From NCBI RefSeq assembly GCF_014647915.1, contig NZ_BMQC01000004.1, forward strand, positions 248,001 through 312,000: DNA of 64,000 nt, given 5' to 3'. Of this stretch, positions 44,232 to 53,027 are shown in pieces (the stretch's first letter is position 1; every line of letters starts with the position of its first letter). The position numbers and the translations under genes are program-made. The notes under the pieces are model-generated. The model searched no databases. It was given only the letters and a program-made list of their open reading frames with translations, and was not told the DNA's origin. Origin of the DNA: Pilimelia terevasa (GTDB taxonomy: Bacteria > Actinomycetota > Actinomycetes > Mycobacteriales > Micromonosporaceae).

Positions 44232-45746
44232 TCAGTCCTCCAGCCAGTCCCGCGCGGCCGCGGCGCCGGCCCGCTCCCGGGCCCGGGGCAGCAGGCGCAG
44301 CGCGGCGGCGGCGGCCAGCCGCTGCTCGGCCACCAGCACCCCGCACGTGAAGCTGCTGGCGCCGTCCTGGGTCGCCCGCAGCGCCAGCCGCCCGAGCAAC
44401 TGCCCCGTGACCACGGCGTCCTGGTGCGCGCCGAGCACGTCCTGGAGGGCGGTCAGCCGGCGGATCAGCTTCCGCGCCGCCCCGGGCGCCTGCGGCGCCG
44501 CGACCTCGGCGGCGTACCGCGCCTTCTTGTACAGCCGCCGGGCGTGGTGCAGGTGGGCGTCGCGCACGGGCGCGGGCGCCGGCAGCGCCGTCGACGAGGT
44601 TGGCACGTCGCTGTCCGTCGCGGACTCCAGCTCCTTGTCGGCCCTGCGCAGCGCGCCGGCCACCAGCCGGCGTACCCGCTTGCGGCCGGCCCGCACCGGC
44701 GCGTCGGCCAGGGCGTCGAGCGCGTCCAGCGCCGCGTACAGGCGGGGCGAGGCGAGCGCCCGCCCCAACTCGGCGCGGGCCGGCGCGGCCTCCTCCGCCA
44801 GGTACCCGGTGAGCTGGTCGGCGACCGGTCCGACGACCAGGTCCTCCGGGAGGGCCGCGACCGCCTCGGCCAGCCGGGCGGCCTGCACGTCGGCGTCGCG
44901 CACCTCGCCGAGCAGGTCGGCCAGCCACTTCAGCTCGGCCCGCAGGGGCTCGCCCGCGGCGGCGTCCAGCAGCGGGCGGAACGTCTGGAGCGTGCTGCGC
45001 AGGCGCCGGACCGCCACGCGCATGTCGTGGACGGCGTCGGGGTCGCCGGCGCGGACGCCGGGTTCGTGCCGCAGCAGCGTGTCGCGCTGCGCCCGCAGGT
45101 AGCCACTGATCTCCGCGCCCGCCCCGTGTCCGGGCGGCGGCGGTGCCGGCAGGCGGTCGCCGAGGGCGTGGGCGAGCTTGCTGGCGAGGCGGGCGGGGCG
45201 GGCGCCCGCGGCCTCCAGGGCCTGCGCGACGGCGTCCAGCACCTCCTCGTCGCCGTCGACCAGCTCGACCTCGATCTCCCGCCAGTGGCTGGTCACCACC
45301 GCCGCGCCGAGCACCTCGCCGGTGACCCGGTCGTCGGCGACCAGCGCGAGCACGGTGCCGTCGGCGGCGCGCAGGGGGTACTCGGTGCGCGCGGTGCTGA
45401 TCTGGACGACCGGCTCCAGCGGCGCGTCCCGCACCAGGACCGCGACCTGCTGGCGCAGCGCCGCGGGCACGGTCCGCGCGGCCCGGCCGGCGGGGGCGTG
45501 GATCTCCTCGCGGCCCCGCCCGGCCGGGCGCTTGAGGTGCCAGCCGGCGTCCGTGCCGCCGGTGCGGCGGCGCAGGGTGACGGCGTGGGCGAGCAGCCGC
45601 AGCCGCGGGGTGTCGAAGTACAGCGCGCGGAGCTGGTGCCGGGCGGGGCGGTCCAGGCTGGCGCCGTCGACCGCGGCGGCCAGGTCGGGCAGCGGGGCGT
45701 CGTCGGGCAGGTCGAACGTGGACTCGATCTCCAGATGAGAGGTCAT
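44232..45746 (-). CDS. CYTH and CHAD domain-containing protein
   Basis: The 504-residue protein has an N-terminal CYTH domain (about 1-200; opening LEIESTFDL where the usual ExExK reads EIEST, so the Lys is missing) with HLKRPAGRGREE and VEVELVDGDE. A CHAD domain follows (about 220-500) with the conserved HDMRVAVRRLRSTLQTF and helical repeats. CYTH-CHAD proteins bind or handle polyphosphate and triphosphates. The missing Lys may weaken catalysis and point to a binding role. The start ATG at 45746 was taken because the domain begins two residues later; upstream extension to 45857 has no domain content. It lies convergent with the methyltransferase gene. Confidence 0.9.
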   Translation of the reverse strand: MTSHLEIESTFDLPDDAPLPDLAAAVDGASLDRPARHQLRALYFDTPRLRLLAHAVTLRRRTGGTDAGWHLKRPAGRGREEIHAPAGRAARTVPAALRQQVAVLVRDAPLEPVVQISTARTEYPLRAADGTVLALVADDRVTGEVLGAAVVTSHWREIEVELVDGDEEVLDAVAQALEAAGARPARLASKLAHALGDRLPAPPPPGHGAGAEISGYLRAQRDTLLRHEPGVRAGDPDAVHDMRVAVRRLRSTLQTFRPLLDAAAGEPLRAELKWLADLLGEVRDADVQAARLAEAVAALPEDLVVGPVADQLTGYLAEEAAPARAELGRALASPRLYAALDALDALADAPVRAGRKRVRRLVAGALRRADKELESATDSDVPTSSTALPAPAPVRDAHLHHARRLYKKARYAAEVAAPQAPGAARKLIRRLTALQDVLGAHQDAVVTGQLLGRLALRATQDGASSFTCGVLVAEQRLAAAAALRLLPRARERAGAAAARDWLED

Positions 45747-45932
45747 GTCACCGGTTACCCGCCCGGCGGAGGTCCGCAACGTCATGGCGCCCAGGCTGCC
45801 GTATCCGTGCATCGGTAGGAACCCCGGGCCGCCGCCGGCCGTTCTCGACATCCACAACTATCTACAATTTCGTTCTCCGGGCCGCCGCCGACCCGTGCCG
45901 CGGCACCCGATCCCGACCGAACGGACTCGCCC

Positions 45933-46781
45933 ATGAAGCGGATTCTCAGGACGGTGGTCGCGCTGGCCGCGACCGGCGCCGCGACCCTGGCCCCCGGCGG
46001 CGCCGCGGCGGCCGACCCGGGCCGGGGGGCGCGGATCATCGGCGGTACCGAGGTGGCCGACGAGAGCCTGTACCCGTGGATGACCAAGGTGCAGCTCACC
46101 GTGCCCAAGGGAGTCGCCGTGTGCGGCGGGTCGCAGGTCTCGCGGGACATCGTGCTCACCGCCGCGCACTGCTTCCTGGAGACCTCCCCGGACGGCAGGC
46201 CGTCCAAGGTCACCCTCGACATCGGCAAGGTCGACGCGTCCGCCGCGGAGGCCGCCGGCCAGCGCCGCACCGGCGCGGCGTACCGGTACGGCAAGGGCGC
46301 CCGCCGCTCCGACTGGGCGGTCATCAGGCTGGACCAGCCGTACGAACCGGCGGTCTACCCGGCCCTGCCGGCCGACGCCTCCCTCGACACCTCGCCCACC
46401 TTCCGGGCCACCGGCTGGGGCATGGTCTCCTTCGGGGGCCAGCTCTCCCGACTGCTCCGGCATGTGGACGCCCCGCTGGTGCCCGACAGCAGCAGGCTGT
46501 GCTCCGACGACCCGGACTTCGAGAAGCCCGAGATCCACATCTGTGCCGGCGACGACCGCAGGGGCACCTGCATGGGAGACTCCGGCGGCCCCCTGCTCGC
46601 GCCCCGGGCCGGCACCCGCCCCCGCGACGCCCGGCCCGGGGACTGGACCGTCGTCGGCATCACGAGCTGGGGCTACGGCTGCGGCTCCCGCGGCACCCCC
46701 GGCTTCTACGCCCAGGTCAGCGTGTACGTCGCCGAGATCCGCGCCGCGATCGCCGCGCTCGGGGGCCAGCAGCCCCGCTGA
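45933..46781 (+). CDS. Secreted trypsin-like serine protease (S1)
   Basis: The 282-residue preprotein has a signal peptide (KRILRTVVALAATGAAT, Ala-rich cleavage near 25-28), then a short propiece and a mature start IIGGTEV. The triad is clear: His in LTAAHC, Asp in RSDWAVIRL and Ser in CMGDSGGP. Six Cys can form three disulfides. The S1 pocket segment ITSWGYGCG is trypsin-like, implying cleavage after Arg or Lys. The ATG has only a poor ribosome site, but TACAAT at 45863-45868 may be a -10. It is a different lineage from the protease at 35274. The next gene follows after 62 bases. Confidence 0.93.
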   Translation: MKRILRTVVALAATGAATLAPGGAAAADPGRGARIIGGTEVADESLYPWMTKVQLTVPKGVAVCGGSQVSRDIVLTAAHCFLETSPDGRPSKVTLDIGKVDASAAEAAGQRRTGAAYRYGKGARRSDWAVIRLDQPYEPAVYPALPADASLDTSPTFRATGWGMVSFGGQLSRLLRHVDAPLVPDSSRLCSDDPDFEKPEIHICAGDDRRGTCMGDSGGPLLAPRAGTRPRDARPGDWTVVGITSWGYGCGSRGTPGFYAQVSVYVAEIRAAIAALGGQQPR

Positions 46782-46843
46782 GCGGCGCCCACATGGGAGG
46801 ATGGGCGCGCACGACCCGCCGCGAACCCGCAGGAGCTGGCCCG

Positions 46844-48055
46844 ATGACGTACTCCGCCCTCAGCCACCTGGAGTGCTCCCGCGCGGGCACCCGGTACGAC
46901 GCCGACGCCGTCCAGGGCGTCAGCGATCTCGGGGCGCCGCTGCTGGCGCGGTACGACCTGGAGCGCGCCGGCCGGACGCTCACCCGGGAGGCGCTCGCCG
47001 GGCGGCCGGCCGACCTGTGGCGATACCACGAGGTGCTGCCGGTGCGCGACCCCGACCGCGTCGTCACCCTCGGCGAGGGCATGACGCCGCTGCTGCCGCT
47101 GCGCCGGTACGGGGCGGCCATCGGGGTGCCGGGCCTGCTGATGAAAGATGAGGGCCTGATCCCCACGGGCTCGTTCAAGGCCCGCGGCGCCGCGGTCGGC
47201 GTCTCCCGGGCGGCCGAGCTGGGCGTCACCGGCGTCGCCATGCCGACCAACGGCAACGCCGGTGCGGCCTGGGCCGCCTACGCCGCCCGCGCGGGGATGG
47301 CCGCGCTGATCGCGATGCCGGTCGACGCCCCGCCGATCACCCGGGCCGAGTGCCTGGCCACCGGCGCCGAGCTGTACCTCGTGGACGGCCTGATCGGCGA
47401 CGCCGGCAAGCTGATCCACGCCGCGGTGCCCGAGCGCCCCGGCTACCAGGAGGTCTCGACGCTGCGCGAGCCCTACCGGCTGGAGGGCAAGAAGACCATG
47501 GGCTACGAGCTGGTGGAGCAGCTCGGCTGGGCGGTGCCCGACGTGATCCTGTACCCGACCGGCGGCGGCGTCGGCCTCATCGGCATCTACAAGGCGCTGC
47601 GGGAGATGCAGGAGCTGGGCTGGATCGGCGAGCGCCTGCCCCGCCTCGTCGCGGTGCAGGCGCAGGGGTGCGCGCCGATCGTGGCGGCCTTCGAGGCGGG
47701 GGAGTCGGTGTCCGTACCCTGGCCGCACGCCGCGACCGTGGCCTTCGGCATCACCGTGCCCAAGGCGCTGGGCGACTTCCTGGTGCTGGAGGCGGTGCGC
47801 GCGACCGGCGGCACGGCGGTGGCGGTCAGCGACGACGCCCTGCTGGCAGAGCAGCGGCGGCTGGCCGCCCACGAGGGTACGTTCGTCTGCCCGGAGACCG
47901 CGGCGTGCGCGGCCGCCGCGCGGCAGTTGCGGGCCGGCGGCGGCATCGCCGCCGGTGAGCGGGTGGTCCTGCTGAACACCGGGGCCGGCCTGAAGTACCC
48001 CGAGACCGTCGACGTGCGGGTGCCGACCCTGGCCGTCGACGGCCGCATCCCGTAG
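46844..48055 (+). CDS. thrC: Threonine synthase (PLP-dependent)
   Basis: The 403-residue enzyme has the fold-type II PLP pattern: Lys in GLIPTGSFKARGAAVG (near 107-122) binds PLP, and PTNGNAGAAWAAYAA, LYPTGGGVGLIGI and LLNTGAGLKYPE are family lines. It turns O-phosphohomoserine into threonine. The N-terminal zinc-ribbon part, with four Cys in many actinobacterial relatives, keeps only one Cys here (LECSRAG; VQGVSDLG where the others would be). The PLP site is intact, so activity should be kept. AGGAG 8 bases upstream supports ATG 46844. It follows the protease gene but need not be co-transcribed. Confidence 0.93.
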   Translation: MTYSALSHLECSRAGTRYDADAVQGVSDLGAPLLARYDLERAGRTLTREALAGRPADLWRYHEVLPVRDPDRVVTLGEGMTPLLPLRRYGAAIGVPGLLMKDEGLIPTGSFKARGAAVGVSRAAELGVTGVAMPTNGNAGAAWAAYAARAGMAALIAMPVDAPPITRAECLATGAELYLVDGLIGDAGKLIHAAVPERPGYQEVSTLREPYRLEGKKTMGYELVEQLGWAVPDVILYPTGGGVGLIGIYKALREMQELGWIGERLPRLVAVQAQGCAPIVAAFEAGESVSVPWPHAATVAFGITVPKALGDFLVLEAVRATGGTAVAVSDDALLAEQRRLAAHEGTFVCPETAACAAAARQLRAGGGIAAGERVVLLNTGAGLKYPETVDVRVPTLAVDGRIP

Positions 48056-48075
48056 CGCCCGCCGCGCGGCCCGCG

Positions 48076-50382
48076 CTAGGACCGCGCGATGTGGTGGGCC
48101 AGGACCTCGTTGTCGGTGAGCTGGCGCGGGTACACGGCGACCTCGTCCACGGTCCCCGTCAGGTAGTGGCTGGTGGGAGCGGCGGTGTACCCGGTGAGGT
48201 TCTGCCCGCCGACGCGCCAGTAGCCGGCGTAGTTCTTCGCCGTCGTGGCGGCGTCGGTGCCGACGAGCACCCCGTCCAGGTACAGCCGCAGCCCCGCTGG
48301 TCCCAGGCTCCCGACGACGTGGTGCCAGGCGCCGTCGTTGACCGCCCCCGCCGACACGATCCGCTTCTCCACCCCGCCGGGCTGGGCGACGAAGGCCAGC
48401 TTTCCGGCGCTGTCGACGTAGAGGACGCGGTCGGAGTTGCTGTCGGCGGCACCGGTGGTGCTCGCGGCGAACCCCAGGACGGCGCCGCCGCTGCCGCCGG
48501 TGACCCGGACCAGGCACTCGGCGGTGAACGGGCCGGGGTTGGTGTACTGCGTCGGGTTGTAGGCGCCGGCGCTGCCGCTCAGCGCCACCGCCGTCGAGCT
48601 GGACTGGCTGGACCCGGTCAGCGCGCCGGCCTGCCCGGCGGCCATCTCGTAGGGCGGTCCGGTGAACGCGCTCGGGTCCACCATGAGCTGGGCGATCTCG
48701 CTGCTGTCCAGGACCCGCTGGTACAGGTAGGTCTGGTCGACCGGGCCGGTGAAGAAGTCGCCCCAGGTGTCCCCGCAGAAGGTGCGGTAGCCGGTGCGGC
48801 CCACGGAGGTGTACGCGGTCTCGATCGGCACGACGATGCAGCTGAAGACGCTGTGGTTGCGGCTGTCCCAGGCGGTGAACGCCTCGGTGAGCGAGTTGGC
48901 CAGCACCCCGTTGACGTACAGCCGCAGCGTGTCGGTGGTCGCGTCGAAGGTACCCAGCAGGTGGGTCCAGGTGTTGAGCTGGGCGGAGTTGGTGCCGGTG
49001 TTGACCACCTTGCGGGCCGCGCCCGTGCTCGCCGACACGGCCATCTGGAAGGACCAGCCGGTGGTGCCGCCCACCCGGCTGCTGCTGGCCGGGTAGCTGC
49101 CGTTGCCCTCGTACCCGAGCTGGAAGTTGACCCCGTTGGCGTTGGACTGGGAGACCGCGGCGCGGTCGCTGGCGCCCAGCGCGGTCGGGTATACCCAGGC
49201 CGCGACGCTGAAGCTGGCACTGGTGTCGATCACGCCGCCCTCGTAGTACGCGGCGTTGTTGCCCGGGGCGCTGTAGGCGTGCGTGCCCAGGTGCCGGGTG
49301 GTGGTGTAACCGCCGCCGCCGTTGGTGCACGCGCGGCCGTTTCCGCTGGAGTCCGTGCAGTTGTTGTCGAACTCCCAGCGCGCCAGCGGGGACGACGGCG
49401 GGGGGAAGGTGGGGGCGAACGTGGCGGCCTCCGCCGCGCCCAGCGCCCGGGAGAAGGCGCGCACCTCGTCGATCCGGCCGACCCACTGGTCGGCGACGGC
49501 GCTGTTCCAGCGGGAGGCCCCGGCCAGGAGGTTGGTGCCCGCCTGCCAGTCGGCGGTCGCCGTGACCGGGGTGCCCTGCGCGTTGCCGTTGACGTAGAGG
49601 TACAGCTTGTCGGCCGGGTCGTCGTAGACGGCGAGCACGTGCGTCCAGGTGTTCACCGGGGCGCTGGAGTTGTCCGAGAAGATCGCCACGGTGGCCGGGG
49701 CGGCCGTGTCGGCCGCGGTGGTGAGGAACTGCCAGCGGTCGTTGGCGGCCTCGCGCTTGATCATGAAGGCGCTGCTGGCGCTGCCGGTCTGCGCCACGGC
49801 GGCGCCGCTGTGGTCCGTCGTCGGGTACAGCCACGCGCCGATGCTGAAGCTGTTGTCGGTGCGGATCCGGGTGTCGGCGGCGACGTAGCCCGCCCCGCTG
49901 GTGACCGCGAACGCGCTGCCGTACTTGCCGCTGGCGTTCCAGCCGGCGTTGGCGCCGGTGAGCGTGCCCGGGGCGGCGGCACCGGAGGAGTCCGCGGTGA
50001 CCGTACCGGCACCGCCCGCGCCCTCGTCGAGCTTCCACCAGGTGGACGGCCCGTCGGTACGGCCGCCGTAGGTGCCGGTGCGGGCGTTGCCCGAGGAGTC
50101 CGCGGCCGAGGAGGTGCCGGCGGCGGACTGGGCGTCGTCGGCCCGGTGGTAGAACGAGGGTCCGTAGCTGACCCCGGCGGGTGCGTAGTCGAAGGAGGAG
50201 GCGGCGGCGAGGGTGCTGCCGTCGGCGCGGGTGTTGCTGCTCAGCGCGCTGGAGGCGGTGCCGGTCACCAGCAACCCCAGCCCCAGCAGTCCCAGCAGCA
50301 GGGTCGGCAGCCACGGCACGCGAGGCGTGCGGGTGAGTACCCGGCGCCGGCTGTGCCCGGCGTCGCGCCGCTTCCGGTGCAT
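48076..50382 (-). CDS. Secreted protein with three LamG/concanavalin-A-like domains
   Basis: The 768-residue protein has an N-terminal basic segment, a hydrophobic Gly-Leu run (TLLLGLLGLGLLVTG) and then ALSSNTRADGSTLAAAS. This loosely recalls SipW-type export signals, but without the usual FSD. Three LamG-type jelly-roll domains follow (about 108-320, 335-570 and 590-760). Each has the family lines FSIGAWLYP, NTWTHVLAVYD and LYLYVNG, and a final E-V-A-x-Y-x-R-x-L motif. Such domains bind sugars, heparin-like polymers or proteins. There is no anchor. GGAGGG lies 6 bases before the ATG. It is one of several secreted genes in a row on this strand. Confidence 0.85.
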   Translation of the reverse strand: MHRKRRDAGHSRRRVLTRTPRVPWLPTLLLGLLGLGLLVTGTASSALSSNTRADGSTLAAASSFDYAPAGVSYGPSFYHRADDAQSAAGTSSAADSSGNARTGTYGGRTDGPSTWWKLDEGAGGAGTVTADSSGAAAPGTLTGANAGWNASGKYGSAFAVTSGAGYVAADTRIRTDNSFSIGAWLYPTTDHSGAAVAQTGSASSAFMIKREAANDRWQFLTTAADTAAPATVAIFSDNSSAPVNTWTHVLAVYDDPADKLYLYVNGNAQGTPVTATADWQAGTNLLAGASRWNSAVADQWVGRIDEVRAFSRALGAAEAATFAPTFPPPSSPLARWEFDNNCTDSSGNGRACTNGGGGYTTTRHLGTHAYSAPGNNAAYYEGGVIDTSASFSVAAWVYPTALGASDRAAVSQSNANGVNFQLGYEGNGSYPASSSRVGGTTGWSFQMAVSASTGAARKVVNTGTNSAQLNTWTHLLGTFDATTDTLRLYVNGVLANSLTEAFTAWDSRNHSVFSCIVVPIETAYTSVGRTGYRTFCGDTWGDFFTGPVDQTYLYQRVLDSSEIAQLMVDPSAFTGPPYEMAAGQAGALTGSSQSSSTAVALSGSAGAYNPTQYTNPGPFTAECLVRVTGGSGGAVLGFAASTTGAADSNSDRVLYVDSAGKLAFVAQPGGVEKRIVSAGAVNDGAWHHVVGSLGPAGLRLYLDGVLVGTDAATTAKNYAGYWRVGGQNLTGYTAAPTSHYLTGTVDEVAVYPRQLTDNEVLAHHIARS

Positions 50383-50443
50383 CCCAGACCCTCCGACTTC
50401 AGGCTAACCTGCTGTTCGGCCGGGAATGGGAGAGCGCCAGCAA

Positions 50444-50470
50444 TGCGAAAGACAATTCTTAGTTTTCGCA
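50444..50470. promoter_or_regulatory. Inverted repeat TGCGAAA-N13-TTTCGCA upstream of the LamG gene
   Basis: The two 7-base arms (50444-50450 and 50464-50470) flank an A/T-rich centre. The dyad lies 62 bases upstream of the LamG start codon in an A/T-rich patch (50444-50520), a typical place for an operator. No clean -35/-10 pair was found. Confidence 0.4.
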
Positions 50471-50561
50471 CGTCTATTTATGGTAATTGTTTCGGTGAGT
50501 AAAAGTGCGGGCTCAACTATTGTCGAATGCTAACGGTGTGGCGGCGCCTCGAATAGCGCGC

Positions 50562-52823
50562 TCAGGGGCGCTGTCCCGGGGCGTAGGAGCGCGTGACGTG
50601 GCCGGCGAGATCCTCCGGGTGGAAGTAGACCGGCCGCAGGTCGCCGCTCGCGTAGCGGCCGACCTGGTCGGTGAAGTGCGGCGAGTCCGGGTGTCCGCTG
50701 GCGCCGCCCGCCGTGACGGCCCGGGCGCGCACCTTCGGACCGAACTCCACCACCGCCACGAAGCTGTTGCCGCTGGTGCCGTAGTAGCGCGTGGTGCCGG
50801 GGTACCGGCGCGCGCCGAATGAGGCCAGCGAACCCCACTGCGCCGAGGTGAAGGGCACGCCGGTGCTCGGCCTGGCGTCGTCGAATTTCTGGACGATCGC
50901 GCCGTCGTTGCGCTGGAAGCGGTTGATCTGGCCCCAGGGCACGCGCCAGGTGCCGAAGTCCTCGGTCAGCCGCTGCGCCGCCGTCGCCAGCGCGGCGATC
51001 CGCTGGGCGTCGGTGGCGCGCTCGGCGATGTAGTCCCAGGCCGACATGCCGGCCTCCTTGGCCTGCGGGGCCACCAGCGCCCAGACCGCCTCGCCCCAGA
51101 ACACGGCGAGCGAGGTCGCGGCCGACTCCGCCGACCAGCGGTGGTCCCAGTCGCGCAGCAGGGCGTGGGGGCCGGCGAGCGCGCTCTTGCGCGGGTCGTC
51201 CGCGGGCAGCGCCGCCCAGGCCGCGGCGATGCCCGGCCCGAACCGGGCGAACGCGGTGAGGTACGGGTCGAAGGCGGCCTCGGTCAGCTTCCGCGGCGTG
51301 AAGTCGGCGGCCGCGCGCAGCACCCGGACGGCCTGCGGGCCGCGCGGGTTCTCGCCGCTCTGGTCGAGGTACCGCGGGTAGTCGGCCGCCCGGGGGCTGT
51401 CCGCGCCCGCCGCCGTCCACGGCCAGTTATTGGTGTTGTACACCCAGTTGTTGCGCGGGTTGACCACCTGCGGAAGCTCCGCCAGCCGGTGCAGGCCGCG
51501 CCAGCGGGTCGCCGGGTCGCTGCCGTCGACCGGCCGGCGGTAGTCGAAGCGGTCCTCGCGCACCGGCATGAACTGCGGCATCAGGAAGGCGATCTCGCCC
51601 TTGGAGTCGGCGAACACCGTGTTGTTCGAGCTGTTGGCCCGGAGCCGGGCCACGGCGAGGAACTGCGCGTAGTCCTGCGCCTTGGTGCGCAGGAAGCTCT
51701 GCTGGAGCGCCGCGACCGGCCGGTTCATCAGCGCGGCCGCGATCCACCGGCCGTCGGCCTCCCGCACGATCGGGCCGTGGTGGGTGGCGAAGGTGCGGAA
51801 GCTGCGCTTCGCCCGGCCGCCGTCGGCGGTGCGGTGGGACAGCGTGACCGTCCTCGTGGTCACCGGCCGCAGCGCGTCGCCGTAGCGGTAGGAGAGGGAG
51901 CCGTCGGCGCCGGTCACGACCGTCTCGGCGAACTCGTCGACGTTGTCGGCGCCGCTGGAGGTGTGCATCCACCCGGCGTGCGCGTTGAAGCCCTGGTAGA
52001 CGAAGAACTGCCCCCACGTCGCGGCGCCGTAGGCGTTGAGCCCCTCCCCGCTGGTCACGTGCTGCTCGGAGCGGAAGAAGAAGCTGGTGTGCGGATTGAT
52101 CAGCAGCAGCGCCCGGCCGTCGCGGGTGTGGGCCGGTGCGAGGGCCATGCCGTTGGAGCCGCGGGGTTCGCTGAACAGCAGCCCGCGCTCCTCGTCGGTC
52201 ATCGGCACCGGGCGCCGGCCGTAGAACGCCTCCACCTGGCTCAGCGGCACCCGCTCGACGTCGCCGCCGATGCTGCCCTCGGAGAAGCTCAGCGCCATCC
52301 ACGGCGCGAACCGGTCGAGGACCCGCGGCCGCACCTGCGGGTGGGTGGCGAGGAAGTGGTTGAGCCCGTCCGCCCACGCCTGCGTCAGCTTCTTCAGCCA
52401 CGGCGGGCAGGTGCGGTGGAGCGCCTCCAGGCGCGCCGGGTCGACGAACAGGCGCTGGCGCAGGTCCTGCCAGATCGCGCCCTCGCCCTCGGCCTCGGCG
52501 AGGCGGCCGAGGCTGACCAGGTAGTTGTTCTCGATCCGCGGGAAGTCGTCCTCGGCCTGGGCGTACATCATCCCGAAGACCGCGTCGGCGTCGGTCGCGC
52601 CGGACACGTGCGCGACGCCCCAGTCGTCGCGGGTGATCGTGACGCGGGCGGCGTGCGCGCGCCAGCGGGCCTGTTCGGCGGTGCCCGCCGTGGCGGCGGC
52701 GCCCGGGGGTACGGCCACGGCGGCCGCGACGGCGAGCGCGAGCGCCGCGCCGGCCAGCCGGCGCCGGTGCCCCCCGGCCCGCGGCGCCGCGGCGGGGCGA
52801 CTCCTCAGATCGGCGGTGTTCAT
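50562..52823 (-). CDS. Penicillin acylase family (Ntn-hydrolase) secreted enzyme
   Basis: The 753-residue preproenzyme has a long n-region and signal peptide (hydrophobic about 24-42). The alpha segment contains VTITRDDWGVAHVSG and DADAVFGMMYAQAEDD. A self-cleavage point follows at RGSNGMALAP (near 200): the Ser becomes the beta-chain N-terminal nucleophile. The partner Asn in SSNNTVFAD and the oxyanion-site residues are also present. Family members split amide bonds: penicillins, acyl-homoserine lactones (PvdQ, QuiP) or echinocandin tails. The best substrate cannot be told here. Start ATG 52823 has AGGAAGG upstream. Confidence 0.9.
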   Translation of the reverse strand: MNTADLRSRPAAAPRAGGHRRRLAGAALALAVAAAVAVPPGAAATAGTAEQARWRAHAARVTITRDDWGVAHVSGATDADAVFGMMYAQAEDDFPRIENNYLVSLGRLAEAEGEGAIWQDLRQRLFVDPARLEALHRTCPPWLKKLTQAWADGLNHFLATHPQVRPRVLDRFAPWMALSFSEGSIGGDVERVPLSQVEAFYGRRPVPMTDEERGLLFSEPRGSNGMALAPAHTRDGRALLLINPHTSFFFRSEQHVTSGEGLNAYGAATWGQFFVYQGFNAHAGWMHTSSGADNVDEFAETVVTGADGSLSYRYGDALRPVTTRTVTLSHRTADGGRAKRSFRTFATHHGPIVREADGRWIAAALMNRPVAALQQSFLRTKAQDYAQFLAVARLRANSSNNTVFADSKGEIAFLMPQFMPVREDRFDYRRPVDGSDPATRWRGLHRLAELPQVVNPRNNWVYNTNNWPWTAAGADSPRAADYPRYLDQSGENPRGPQAVRVLRAAADFTPRKLTEAAFDPYLTAFARFGPGIAAAWAALPADDPRKSALAGPHALLRDWDHRWSAESAATSLAVFWGEAVWALVAPQAKEAGMSAWDYIAERATDAQRIAALATAAQRLTEDFGTWRVPWGQINRFQRNDGAIVQKFDDARPSTGVPFTSAQWGSLASFGARRYPGTTRYYGTSGNSFVAVVEFGPKVRARAVTAGGASGHPDSPHFTDQVGRYASGDLRPVYFHPEDLAGHVTRSYAPGQRP

Positions 52824-52989
52824 GCGCCGGCCACCTTCCTCGGATCGACGGGCCGGGGCTCCTGCCCAGGGACGGCCCGGCACACCTCGTACCCGCCGTC
52901 TCTCGACGGCCCGTCCGTCACCTTAGGACACATCGGTGATCGGTAGGGGCCGCGGCACCGAAGCGCGGGGGACCGGGCGCGACCGCGGT

Positions 52990-53022
52990 GTGCGGGGCCG
53001 GGCGGGCGGCCCGACCCCGCAC
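52990..53022 (-). terminator. Terminator hairpin after the M14 carboxypeptidase gene
   Basis: GTGCGGGGCCGGGC (52990-53003) pairs with 53009-53022 with one mismatch. The stem starts 6 bases after the stop codon and has no U-tract. Confidence 0.7.
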
Positions 53023-53027
53023 CCCGG

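Noticed and set aside
35274-46781. Two trypsin-like genes as a recent duplication
   Set aside because: Their loops, Cys number and mature lengths differ and their flanks are unrelated.
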